A DNA stretch of 64,000 bases from Bacteroidota bacterium (lineage in GTDB: Bacteria; Bacteroidota; Bacteroidia; Bacteroidales; FEN-979). A program made the translations under genes and the position numbers. Positions 42,180 to 50,548 of the stretch are shown here, piece after piece (the stretch's first letter is position 1; every line of letters begins with the position of its first letter). The notes beneath the pieces were generated by a model. It was not told the DNA's origin, did no database searches, and saw only the letters and a list, made by a program, of their open reading frames with translations. The stretch lies in NCBI GenBank assembly GCA_026391795.1, contig JAPLDI010000022.1, positions 1 through 64,000 of the forward strand, written 5' to 3'.

Positions 42180-45100
42180 TCAGCGGGATATGGCGACCTT
42201 AAAAGTGTTTACCCCCGATCCAGTCGTTATTTTAAAAAGCCACACACCCTGGGATAATCCGGCCACATTAACCGGCATTGCCCGGTCCCGGTTTCCCGTA
42301 GTCCTGAGCGCCTCCTGTCCAAGGTAATTTAACACCGCGACTGACAGAATTTCATTCGTTGAACGTATCGTCACCCAGTCCGATGCAGGATTCGGATAGA
42401 TCCTGACACTCACGGAACCGGAGGAAAATATACCTGCAACTACATTCATGAGGACGGTGTCTGAAGAATTGGAAACGGAACAATCCGGGTTGTAAGCGGT
42501 AACATAATAGCGGTAGATGTTTGTAATAAGTCCCTTGTCCAGGTAGGTAGTATCCGGAACCGGGCTTGTATTTATCATGTTAAAACTGCCAAAACCTGCA
42601 TCCTGACGAAAAACAGAATAGCCCCCGGAAGCGTTCTTCAGGGCGGGTAAAAAAATCTTCTTTGTGCCAACAGAGCAGTCATCAATGAGCCAGGCATACC
42701 ACAAACCCTGGCCGTCGCCGTCAATTGCCTGCCATGCGATATCCACCACCTGGCCCAGGTGTGCTGAAAGATCCAAGATATAGGGAACCGACCACTCATT
42801 GTACCCGGAAGACGAAGGAAATGGCTGCAGAGCCGACATATCGAGCAGGTTCTCCCAATGAGCACCCTGATCTTCGGAAATTTTAACATAATAATGGTCG
42901 AGGTGGGTGGATCCCTGGTAGGCATAGCTCCAGAAGGTGAGATCGCCGGTGATCTCGATGTCGTGGGCAATAAGCCATTCATTCTGGTGTGTATAATCCC
43001 AGGTCAGTCCTGCAGCATAATTCCCGGTGTGAACGCCCACCGGAGATGAAGCGCTGGCATGTTTCCAGGTTACATGGTTGACATTGGTGACAATCTGTGA
43101 CCAGTTGGCAGGTGGAAAATAGGATTCCTCGAATCCTTCCAGCAGGGGGTATCCATCGCTGCAGACCGGTGGTGACCAGGTAAGCCGTACATCATCTCCG
43201 GATAGTTCTGCGGTAAGTTGCCGGGGTGGTTTACATTCACCATAGGCATGAATATTGTCAATATTCCAGTTGATGATGTCTTCAGAATTCGATCCCGAAG
43301 AACGAAACCGGATGCTGAATGATTTTCCTTTTACCGGGGTGATTTCAATGTGGTGAGATATCCATGCGGTATTACCTGCATTTGAATCCAAAGCAATTCC
43401 ATGCCAGAGGTTATTGTAAAAGATCTCAACATTCATCTTTTCATTCCCGGTGGCCGTATGATCCAGCAGACGGTAGTCGTAGTCCAGCCAGATCTTTGCA
43501 CAGGTGAGGGAGGAGGCATCGAGAACCGGTGAGTTGAGCGATGATGAATAATTTACCAGGGGTGGATCTGCTGAGAACTGCGCACTGGGGGCAGGGTTTC
43601 CAAGGTTATCTGTTACGGACCAGTTTCCGGAGTCGGGTTCAGCAACCCATCTGTTGTAACTGAAGCTTCCATGGTCCCAGTTTTCAAAGAAAGGGAGCGG
43701 GAGACCGTACGAAATATCAACCGGTACAGGTCCTGCCGGATAGGATTGAGCAAACGCCCCCGGGAATCCATACGGGGTTAGATCATAATAGGATGCCACT
43801 TTATAGGAGTAGGTTCCCGGATAAAGATGAAGATCATAATAAAATAAGGAATCGGCATTCTTTAAGGAATCAAGGTAGCTTCCATCCCTGTAAATGACAT
43901 ACCCGATCAACCCGTCCGGAGGTGTCTTTCCCTGTGGTACCTCTTTCTTCAGGGTTTCCGGTTTGTGCCAGGACAGGTAAGCGGCATCCTCCACAGGTGT
44001 TCCCTGGAGGTTGAGGGGAGGCGGAAGATACCGGCAGGAAAAGGAGGTGCAGTTCTGTGCCGAAGGACCGCTCCCGTATACCGCTGCCACACAGGCGCTG
44101 TAAGAATCCCGATACTTCACCAGGGAGGGCGGGATCCTGTAAAATGTATCTGTCGTGAATGCACATTGAACATTGTCAAGAAAGAAATTGTAGCCCAGTA
44201 CACACTGGCCGGAAAATGCCGGTGACTCACGGGCCTCGATGATGATGTTGTCGATATTCCAGTGATTGATATCGTAGGAATCAAGTCCGTAGGCACGAAA
44301 CCTTATTTTAAAGGTGATGCCGCTGTAGGAGGAGATGTTCAGGTTCTGGGTGGTCCAGGGAATATCTCCAAGGGCATTCGAGTAGTTTTTCAGCAATTGC
44401 CAGGTGGATCCGTCCCAGATCTCCACGGCGAGCTGGTTCAGGGAGGTCGTCCCGAAGCAATCCAGGAATACGTCGTATTTCAGCATCAGGACGGCTGAAT
44501 TCTGCCCGGCAATGGGTTTTGAAGTAAGAAATTGCTCATAATTTAACGCTTGAGGTGACCAGCTGAACATGGCAGAGGGATTCGGGTTCCCGATCGCAGC
44601 CGAGATCCCCCAGTTGGGGCCCTGAACAATCCACCCGTTCGTTGAAAAACTGGAACTCTCCCAGCTTTCATGAAGCAGTTCGACAGATCCTGAAGGCTTA
44701 TTCCAACGCGACAGGAGGCTGCTGTCATTCACGGCAAGGTCGGTGGGCGGCGTTTTACTCTGTAAAAGAAAAACAGGAAAGGTGGTGTCGGTGCTGATGC
44801 TGAAATTCTCCACATAGTCCTGGTATCCGAACCTGCTCACCTTTAACTCGTAGGATCCTTTCCAGAATCCCGGAAAGAAAGCTGTTCCCGAGCTGTCAGG
44901 CGACTTTGTATAAAGGGTATCCGGGTATACCAGGTTTTTCATCCGTACGGTGACGCCGGTCATCAAAGCTGAATCGCAGCTCAGGGTCACTTTAACAGTT
45001 GTACTTACAGTCCAGCATTTCCCGATCACATTGGAAAAAGAAACGGCGGAAACCCTGTTGCCGGCATAATAAGCCTGAGTTGCCCACCGGTAAGGCCCGC

Positions 45101-46130
45101 AGGGAAGCGAGAACCAGGAATTATCCTGGATCTGGGTTGCGGTACCCGTTCCGACAAGGGTCCAGATCAATGGATTCTGTTCTTCTCCCTGCCTCAGCCG
45201 TGAAACAGCATACCCGATTGCACCTGAAGGGGTATCGGTAAGGAGAGCAGGTCCACCGGGGCCATTTATCACTGCCCGCATCATGAAATTCCCGGATGCC
45301 GGTACCCACGGGGAAGAACCGGATGTAACAAACCGGGCGTAGCTCCTGAACTGCGGAAATGTTTCATCGATCGCCAGTCCGCAGGCATTGGGTGCATTTC
45401 CTCCCTGTGCCATGACCAGGAAGAAATTTCCGCTGTTGATAACCGGTGCAGAAGGAATTGAAAAATCCACCCAGCCGAAATCGGAAGGGATCACATCGAC
45501 AGGTCCGGCAATTTTTATTCCGGGGGTTCCACCTGCCCCGGAAGCATCATAAACGGATACCTGGAAAGGGACCAGGGGAGTGCTTCCGCCAGGGTAGTTG
45601 GCAGAAGTCCCGATGTTGAGCTTTCCGCCTGTGACAGAAGCCGGATAGCCGACCGGTGTAAACCTGACGGCATTCAGGTTCCCCTGCTGTGACCAGACGG
45701 TGAAATTATCCTGGATCCCGTCATCATAGAGCAATTCGTAATCGCCCCTGGGAACCTGCCAGGAGATATTGACGGCCGGGGGGGAAACGGCTGAATCCAG
45801 AGCGGCCGCAGCCATGAACGGCGGATTTGCGTTTTCATTGAGGCAGATGGGAAGATTGGTGGTTGTTCCGGGGTCAAAAAGAATCGAACTACTCGTATAA
45901 AGTTCATACCCCGGCTTGGCACACATCACGTAGAAGGATCCGGGATTGACGGAAAGGGAATAAATCCCCCCAAAAACCGACAGGGTATAGGTTGTTTCAA
46001 CATTAATTTTAGCACCAACAACCGGAGCACCTGTCAGGCAGTTCGTCACAATGCCATTCAGGGTGGCAGGGGTTTGAGCCAATCCCGCAGCCAGCATGAA
46101 GAAAAACAGAAGAGTCAGAATTTTTTTCAA
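42180..46130 (-). CDS. Giant T9SS-secreted multidomain protein (about 1316 aa), paralogue
   Basis: A secreted protein ending in a T9SS type A sorting domain (VRIYPNPASDWVTIRSTNEI, then GVWLFKITTGSGVNTFKVAI). It opens with a signal peptide and a carboxypeptidase-regulatory-like domain (LNGIVTNCLTGAPVVGAKIN), followed by domains parallel to those of the 1895-residue paralogue: YDDGIQDNFTVWSQQGNLNA, CWTVSTTVKVTLSCDSA, LHESWESSSFSTNGWIV, FKIRFRAYGLDSYDINHWNI, plus a MAM/choice-of-anchor-like region (YPLLEGFEESYFPPANWSQI). No catalytic residues recognised. The start is a TTG at 46130 giving a standard signal peptide; the frame extends to another TTG at 46175, and no ATG is available. Confidence 0.85.
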   Translation of the reverse strand: MKKILTLLFFFMLAAGLAQTPATLNGIVTNCLTGAPVVGAKINVETTYTLSVFGGIYSLSVNPGSFYVMCAKPGYELYTSSSILFDPGTTTNLPICLNENANPPFMAAAALDSAVSPPAVNISWQVPRGDYELLYDDGIQDNFTVWSQQGNLNAVRFTPVGYPASVTGGKLNIGTSANYPGGSTPLVPFQVSVYDASGAGGTPGIKIAGPVDVIPSDFGWVDFSIPSAPVINSGNFFLVMAQGGNAPNACGLAIDETFPQFRSYARFVTSGSSPWVPASGNFMMRAVINGPGGPALLTDTPSGAIGYAVSRLRQGEEQNPLIWTLVGTGTATQIQDNSWFSLPCGPYRWATQAYYAGNRVSAVSFSNVIGKCWTVSTTVKVTLSCDSALMTGVTVRMKNLVYPDTLYTKSPDSSGTAFFPGFWKGSYELKVSRFGYQDYVENFSISTDTTFPVFLLQSKTPPTDLAVNDSSLLSRWNKPSGSVELLHESWESSSFSTNGWIVQGPNWGISAAIGNPNPSAMFSWSPQALNYEQFLTSKPIAGQNSAVLMLKYDVFLDCFGTTSLNQLAVEIWDGSTWQLLKNYSNALGDIPWTTQNLNISSYSGITFKIRFRAYGLDSYDINHWNIDNIIIEARESPAFSGQCVLGYNFFLDNVQCAFTTDTFYRIPPSLVKYRDSYSACVAAVYGSGPSAQNCTSFSCRYLPPPLNLQGTPVEDAAYLSWHKPETLKKEVPQGKTPPDGLIGYVIYRDGSYLDSLKNADSLFYYDLHLYPGTYSYKVASYYDLTPYGFPGAFAQSYPAGPVPVDISYGLPLPFFENWDHGSFSYNRWVAEPDSGNWSVTDNLGNPAPSAQFSADPPLVNYSSSLNSPVLDASSLTCAKIWLDYDYRLLDHTATGNEKMNVEIFYNNLWHGIALDSNAGNTAWISHHIEITPVKGKSFSIRFRSSGSNSEDIINWNIDNIHAYGECKPPRQLTAELSGDDVRLTWSPPVCSDGYPLLEGFEESYFPPANWSQIVTNVNHVTWKHASASSPVGVHTGNYAAGLTWDYTHQNEWLIAHDIEITGDLTFWSYAYQGSTHLDHYYVKISEDQGAHWENLLDMSALQPFPSSSGYNEWSVPYILDLSAHLGQVVDIAWQAIDGDGQGLWYAWLIDDCSVGTKKIFLPALKNASGGYSVFRQDAGFGSFNMINTSPVPDTTYLDKGLITNIYRYYVTAYNPDCSVSNSSDTVLMNVVAGIFSSGSVSVRIYPNPASDWVTIRSTNEILSVAVLNYLGQEALRTTGNRDRAMPVNVAGLSQGVWLFKITTGSGVNTFKVAISR

Positions 46131-46204
46131 ATAAATAACCGGGTTGAAAACCTGTTTATTATCGGGTATTACCAATCCTCTATTTTTATACGAAGGATCT
46201 GCAG

Positions 46205-46212
46205 CAAAGATA
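46205..46212 (-). promoter_or_regulatory. -7 box for second T9SS giant gene
   Basis: Minus-strand TATCTTTG. The transcript would begin near 46198, leaving a leader of about 68 nt to the TTG at 46130. Confidence 0.5.
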
Positions 46213-46285
46213 CAGAAAAAGGCGAAAAGTTGCCCTCCCGGAACGTTGATTTAACAGGAAATCAGGATTTTTTACAACGATTTTC

Positions 46286-46315
46286 TTGGGATATCAAAAA
46301 TATTTTCTAATTTTG
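46286..46315 (+). promoter_or_regulatory. Promoter of rplU-rpmA
   Basis: TTGGG (46286) and TAATTTTG (46308-46315), with 22 nt between the starts of the boxes. It is 36 nt before the rplU ATG. Confidence 0.6.
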
Positions 46316-46351
46316 CACTCCCAAAAATTCAAATAACTCAATATCCAAAAA

Positions 46352-46711
46352 ATGTACGCAATCGTAGAAATAGCCGGTCAGCAGTTCAAAGTCGAGAAAA
46401 ATGATGAGATTTTCGTTCACCGGATGGAAGTTGAACCCGGGACCAAGGTCGAGTTCAAGGAAGTACTGCTGGTTGACAACAACGGAAAGGTAAGTATCGG
46501 AATGCCTCACGTGGAAGACACGAAGGTCAGCTGCAAGGTGATCGAACATGCACGGGGAGATAAAGTGATCGTCTTTAAGAAGAAAAGAAGAAAAGGATTC
46601 CAGAAAGAGACCGGCCATCGCCAGGACTTCAGCAAAATCCTGATCGAGTCAATCACCCTGAAAGGGGCAGCAAAGGAGAAAAAGGCCAAGAAAGAAACCG
46701 GGGAAGAATAA
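46352..46711 (+). CDS. rplU: 50S ribosomal protein L21
   Basis: A 119-residue ribosomal protein. It has MYAIVEIAGQQFKVEKNDEI at the N-terminus, FKEVLLVDNNGKVSIGMPHV, and the RNA-binding KVIVFKKKRRKGFQKETGHR with QDFSKILIESI. A short Lys/Glu-rich tail extends beyond the usual length of about 103, as in other Bacteroidota. It is followed by rpmA at 63 nt, the standard bacterial pair. Confidence 0.97.
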   Translation: MYAIVEIAGQQFKVEKNDEIFVHRMEVEPGTKVEFKEVLLVDNNGKVSIGMPHVEDTKVSCKVIEHARGDKVIVFKKKRRKGFQKETGHRQDFSKILIESITLKGAAKEKKAKKETGEE

Positions 46712-46774
46712 CATTCCCTTTTTATCATACCGGCAAAAAGCAATCTGATCATAAATATTTTAATTTAATTTGAT

Positions 46775-47044
46775 ATGGCACATAAAAAAGGTGCGGGCAG
46801 TTCGAGTAACGGCCGTGAATCACACAGCAAACGCTTAGGTGTAAAAATATATGGCGGACAATTCGCCAAATCGGGAGCCATTATCGTACGGCAGCGCGGA
46901 ACCGTTCATAACCCCGGACTGAACGTGGGTATTGGCAAAGACCATACCTTGTTTGCACTGACCGACGGGATCGTTGAATTCAAAAAAGAACAGAAAGACC
47001 GTTCTTATGTTTCCGTGACTCCGATGGAACCTTCCAATTCGTAA
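46775..47044 (+). CDS. rpmA: 50S ribosomal protein L27
   Basis: An 89-residue ribosomal protein reaching the peptidyl-transferase centre. [20 protein letters not shown] is the canonical N-terminus without a cleaved leader, followed by [20 protein letters not shown] and [16 protein letters not shown]. It is second in the rplU-rpmA operon and ends at a strong terminator. Confidence 0.97.
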   Translation: MAHKKGAGSSSNGRESHSKRLGVKIYGGQFAKSGAIIVRQRGTVHNPGLNVGIGKDHTLFALTDGIVEFKKEQKDRSYVSVTPMEPSNS

Positions 47045-47064
47045 AAGATTTTTTTCTTTTTTTT

Positions 47065-47096
47065 AATCCCGGACCCGGCGGCCCGGGATTTTTTTT
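47065..47096 (+). terminator. Terminator of rplU-rpmA
   Basis: AATCCCGG/CCGGGATT stem around a GC-rich loop, then eight T. Confidence 0.85.
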
Positions 47097-47155
47097 GCAA
47101 ACACGAAAAGATTCATCATTTTATCATGTTTTCTTCATGTTCGCTTCGGGATTCC

Positions 47156-47269
47156 TTTCAGCTTCTTTTCAGCTTCCTTTCAGGTCGTTTTCAGGTAGCT
47201 TTCAGGATGAACTGTTTTTTTCATTTCACCCTGAAAGCGACCTGAAAGGAAGCTGAAAGCGACCTGAAG
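47156..47269. repeat. 11-bp tandem repeats arranged as a long inverted repeat
   Basis: Five 11-bp units starting TTTCAG (47156-47210) are followed, after a 20-nt centre, by the reverse-complement words CCTGAAAGCGA, CCTGAAAGGAAG and CTGAAAGCGACCTGAA (47229-47269). The arms can pair over about 40 bp with one left-hand unit looped out. The gap between rpmA and serS (47045-47501) has no gene; apart from this and the terminator it holds AT-rich sequence with direct words such as AGTCA(A)AAGTCAGTAGT. Confidence 0.8.
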
Positions 47270-47473
47270 AGAATAACGATTCCCTATACTAATAAGAGGA
47301 TGCCAGGAGGGAGAAAAGATAATGAGAAGATGGAGGAATCGGGCGGTAGTCAAAAGTCAGTAGTTAATAGTCACCTGATCAACCCTTAATGGCCAGTGAT
47401 GAATAGCTATAGTCTTATTTTACCAGCTCGCAACTCACCAATTTACAATTTCACCAGTTAACCGGGATTTCAT

Positions 47474-47481
47474 TACTTTTG
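47474..47481 (+). promoter_or_regulatory. -7 box for serS
   Basis: TACTTTTG, 20 nt before the ATG at 47502. Confidence 0.55.
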
Positions 47482-47501
47482 TCTTCATAAAATTAAATCC
47501 C

Positions 47502-48773
47502 ATGCTGGTATTACAGACGATCCGCGAGAACCCGGAAGAAGTGCTGAACCTTCTCGCCATCAAGAATTTCGACGGAAAAGAGATCCTTCAGACCATCCTG
47601 GCTCTCGATGACAAGAGAAAAGAGACCCAGAGGATGCTCGACGACAACCTTGCACAGGGCAATCTCCTGGCCCGTGAGATCGGGAATCTCTTCAAAGCAG
47701 GAAAAGCTGCTGAAGCCAATCTTCTGAAGGAGAAAACTTCCGAACTGAAGGAACTCTCCAAAGAGCTGAGCACGACTTTCGAAATGACAAAGAAGGAACT
47801 CGAAACCGCACTGCTGAAGGTGCCGAACCTTCCGCATCCTTCCATTCCCCGGGGCAAGACCCCTGAAGACAATGAGATCGTTCATGAGGAAGGCTCGATC
47901 CCGGATCTCCCCGATTCTGCTGTTCCGCACTGGGACCTGGCTGCCCGGTACGACCTTATTGATTTTGCGCTTGGCAATAAAATCGCAGGTGCCGGGTTTC
48001 CTGTCTACAAGGGAAAGGTTGCACGCCTCCAGCGTGCCCTGATCAACTTTTTTTTAGATCGTGCCATCGCCGAGGGCTACCTTGAGATCCAACCCCCCTA
48101 TCTTGTCAATGCAGATTCGGGTTTCGGAACAGGGCAGCTTCCCGACAAGGACGGGCAGATGTATTATGCTCCTGTTGACGACCTATACCTGATCCCTACT
48201 GCCGAAGTACCGGTGACCAACATGTACCGGGATGTCATTCTGAAAGAGAGCGACTTTCCGCTCAAAAACGTGGCTTACTCCAGCTGTTTCAGGAGAGAAG
48301 CCGGATCCTACGGAAAAGATGTCCGCGGGTTGAACCGCCTGCATCAGTTCGATAAGGTGGAAATTGTGCAGGTCTCACATCCCGACAGCTCCTATTCGGT
48401 TCTGGAGGAGATGAAAAATTATGTTTCGGGACTTTTACGAGCGCTTGAACTGCCTTTCCGGATCGTAAAACTCTGCGGCGGCGATATGAGTTTTACCTCT
48501 GCCATGACTTACGACATGGAGGTGTATTCGGCTGCACAAAAACGCTGGCTGGAAGTCAGTTCCATTTCAAATTTTGAATCCTTCCAGGCCAACCGTATGA
48601 AACTCCGGTACAAAGATGAAACCGGGAAAATGCAGCTGGCACATACGCTGAACGGAAGCGCCCTGGCCTTGCCCCGGATCGTGGCAGCGTTGCTTGAGAA
48701 TAACCAGACACACGAAGGAATTAAAATCCCGGAGGCACTGGTGCCCTACACCGGGTTTAAAATAATTGACTGA
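47502..48773 (+). CDS. serS: Seryl-tRNA synthetase
   Basis: A 423-residue class II synthetase. The N-terminal arm (about 30-105) is a coiled coil that binds the long variable arm of tRNA-Ser. The catalytic core shows the motif 1 region RLQRALINFFLDRAI, LIPTAEVPVTNMYRD, motif 2 SSCFRREAGSYGKDVRGLNR, and motif 3 LNGSALALPRIVAALLENNQ near the end. Length is normal. It is monocistronic as far as can be seen, with its own -7 box; the porin gene behind has a separate one. Confidence 0.97.
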   Translation: MLVLQTIRENPEEVLNLLAIKNFDGKEILQTILALDDKRKETQRMLDDNLAQGNLLAREIGNLFKAGKAAEANLLKEKTSELKELSKELSTTFEMTKKELETALLKVPNLPHPSIPRGKTPEDNEIVHEEGSIPDLPDSAVPHWDLAARYDLIDFALGNKIAGAGFPVYKGKVARLQRALINFFLDRAIAEGYLEIQPPYLVNADSGFGTGQLPDKDGQMYYAPVDDLYLIPTAEVPVTNMYRDVILKESDFPLKNVAYSSCFRREAGSYGKDVRGLNRLHQFDKVEIVQVSHPDSSYSVLEEMKNYVSGLLRALELPFRIVKLCGGDMSFTSAMTYDMEVYSAAQKRWLEVSSISNFESFQANRMKLRYKDETGKMQLAHTLNGSALALPRIVAALLENNQTHEGIKIPEALVPYTGFKIID

Positions 48774-48804
48774 GATTGACGGGCTGAACGAAATAATATT
48801 ATTG

Positions 48805-48812
48805 TACTTTTG
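48805..48812 (+). promoter_or_regulatory. -7 box for porin-mtnA transcript
   Basis: TACTTTTG, 36 nt before the ATG at 48849. Confidence 0.55.
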
Positions 48813-48848
48813 AACTTTCCCCCGTGATCAAAACTTAAATTCATTTCT

Positions 48849-49490
48849 ATGAAAAAATTTAGCCTTCTTCTCGCCATCCTCATCTTCACAGCTGGAGCAA
48901 CTTTCGGGCAATTCAACTTTGGGCTGAAGATCGGGTACAATGCGTCAAAGCTGAGTACCAGCCTGGATTCCATCACATCCTCCTTCAACTCGGGGATGCA
49001 TTTCGGAGCTTTTTTCCGTTTTGGCCTTGGCAAAAAAATTTATATTCAACCGGAAGCTTACTATACCCTGCAAGGTGGCCTTTTCAAAAATGATGCCGCA
49101 AATACGCTCAACAACTGGGAACAGAAAGTCACCGTGGGAACGCTGGACATACCTGTTCTTATAGGTTTTAAACTCATCAACGCAAAAATTGTAAACTGGA
49201 GGATCATGGCCGGGCCGATGGTCTCCTTTGTCGTAAATTCCAAAATCAAAAATGTGAGCCTCACCGGGCCGATTACCAGCTCCGACATCACCAAGCTCAA
49301 TTGGTATATGCAGGTGGGAACCGGAGTGGATCTTTGGTTCCTCACCCTCGACATCCGTTACCAGGTCGGACTGAACCATATGATCAACTCGGCCCAGTAC
49401 GAGGATTCGAATGGAAATCCTACCGGAACAGAGTACCTGCTCAACGCCAAAAACAACATGTGGGTCGTCAGCCTCGGCTTTAAAATATAG
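48849..49490 (+). CDS. Outer-membrane beta-barrel protein (PorT/porin-like family)
   Basis: A 213-residue small barrel. Signal peptide MKKFSLLLAILIFTAGATFG, then alternating strands typical of the outer-membrane beta-barrel family: FNFGLKIGYNASKL, MHFGAFFRFGLGKKIYIQPE, AYYTLQGGLF, VTVGTLDIPVLIGFKLIN, RIMAGPMVSFVVN, MQVGTGVDLWFLTLDIRYQV and C-terminal WVVSLGFKI ending in an aromatic-rich strand. Function unknown. The mtnA start lies only 8 nt after its stop, so these are probably one transcript. Confidence 0.82.
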   Translation: MKKFSLLLAILIFTAGATFGQFNFGLKIGYNASKLSTSLDSITSSFNSGMHFGAFFRFGLGKKIYIQPEAYYTLQGGLFKNDAANTLNNWEQKVTVGTLDIPVLIGFKLINAKIVNWRIMAGPMVSFVVNSKIKNVSLTGPITSSDITKLNWYMQVGTGVDLWFLTLDIRYQVGLNHMINSAQYEDSNGNPTGTEYLLNAKNNMWVVSLGFKI

Positions 49491-49498
49491 CCATTAAA

Positions 49499-50545
49499 AT
49501 GGAGGTTGCTGGCAGAAAGTACCGGACCGTATGGATGGAAGGATCTTCGGTTTTCATGATCGAACAGAACCTTCTGCCCTTTGAATTCAGGATCCTGGAA
49601 GTAAAATCATATGCCGGTTGCTGTCACGCCATTACCCGCATGACTGTAAGGGGGGCCGGGGCTATCGGTGCCATGGCCGGGTTTGCCATGGCATTGGCAT
49701 TCAGGGAAGCTCCCTTAGAAAACTTTCTGCGCTATATAAACAAAGCCCGGGAAGAAATAGAGGCCACCCGCCCTACTGCACGGAATTTATTTTATGCCAC
49801 TGAACGGGTCTTCAATGCAGGCTTGCATTCCCGTGAAGCTGCATATGAAGAAGCCCGGCTGATCGCCGACAATGATGCGGATGACTCCCGAAGGATCGGG
49901 GAGATCGGAAATGTGCTGATCCCCCACGGAGCGCGGGTTGAAACACACTGCAACGCCGGGTGGCTTGCCTTTGTCGACTACGGAACCGCCCTCTCCCCTG
50001 TCTATGTTGCCCGGGAACGCGGCAAGGAGGTCTTTGTTTATGTTGACGAAACCCGTCCCCGGAGCCAGGGTGCACGGCTTACTGCCTGGGAACTGAACAA
50101 TGCAGGGATCCCGCATGTGATCATCCCGGATAATGCCGGGGCGCACCTTATGTCGCTGGGGAAGATCGACCTGGTGATCACCGGAGCCGACAGGATTGCA
50201 GCCAACGGGGATACCGCTAACAAGATCGGGACCCTCGAAAAAGCAATTGCCGCAAAGGAATACAACATCCCTTTTTATATTGCCGCACCCACATCCACGA
50301 TTGATCTGACCTGCAGGAGCGGCAGCGATATCATCATTGAAGAAAGAAGTCCCGACGAGGTTCTTTACCAGGAAGGCCCGGATGACAATGGAGTGACCCG
50401 TAAGATCCTTGTCTGCTCTCCGGGGTCGGCAGCCCTCAATCCTGCATTCGACGTAACACCGGCAAAGTTCATTACCGGCATCATAACCGAAAAAGGCCTT
50501 ATCCGGCCCGGAGAAGATACTATCAAAAACCTGCTAACAATTTAA
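49499..50545 (+). CDS. mtnA: S-methyl-5-thioribose-1-phosphate isomerase
   Basis: A 348-residue isomerase of the methionine salvage pathway, in the eIF2B-like fold. Seen are SYAGCCHAITRMTVRGAGAI, ATRPTARNLFYATERV, VETHCNAGWLAFVDYGTALS with the active-site Cys (about 155), DETRPRSQGARLTAWEL, GADRIAANGDTANKIGT with the active-site Asp, and IPFYIAAPTSTIDL. Length is typical. No other salvage genes are in the window. It overlaps neither neighbour; the VPS10-type gene begins 3 nt downstream. Confidence 0.94.
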   Translation: MEVAGRKYRTVWMEGSSVFMIEQNLLPFEFRILEVKSYAGCCHAITRMTVRGAGAIGAMAGFAMALAFREAPLENFLRYINKAREEIEATRPTARNLFYATERVFNAGLHSREAAYEEARLIADNDADDSRRIGEIGNVLIPHGARVETHCNAGWLAFVDYGTALSPVYVARERGKEVFVYVDETRPRSQGARLTAWELNNAGIPHVIIPDNAGAHLMSLGKIDLVITGADRIAANGDTANKIGTLEKAIAAKEYNIPFYIAAPTSTIDLTCRSGSDIIIEERSPDEVLYQEGPDDNGVTRKILVCSPGSAALNPAFDVTPAKFITGIITEKGLIRPGEDTIKNLLTI

Positions 50546-50548
50546 ATA

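Noticed and set aside
47110-47500. Small protein gene between rpmA and serS
   Set aside because: No start-stop frame with coding character; the stretch is explained by the terminator, the 11-bp repeats and a promoter.
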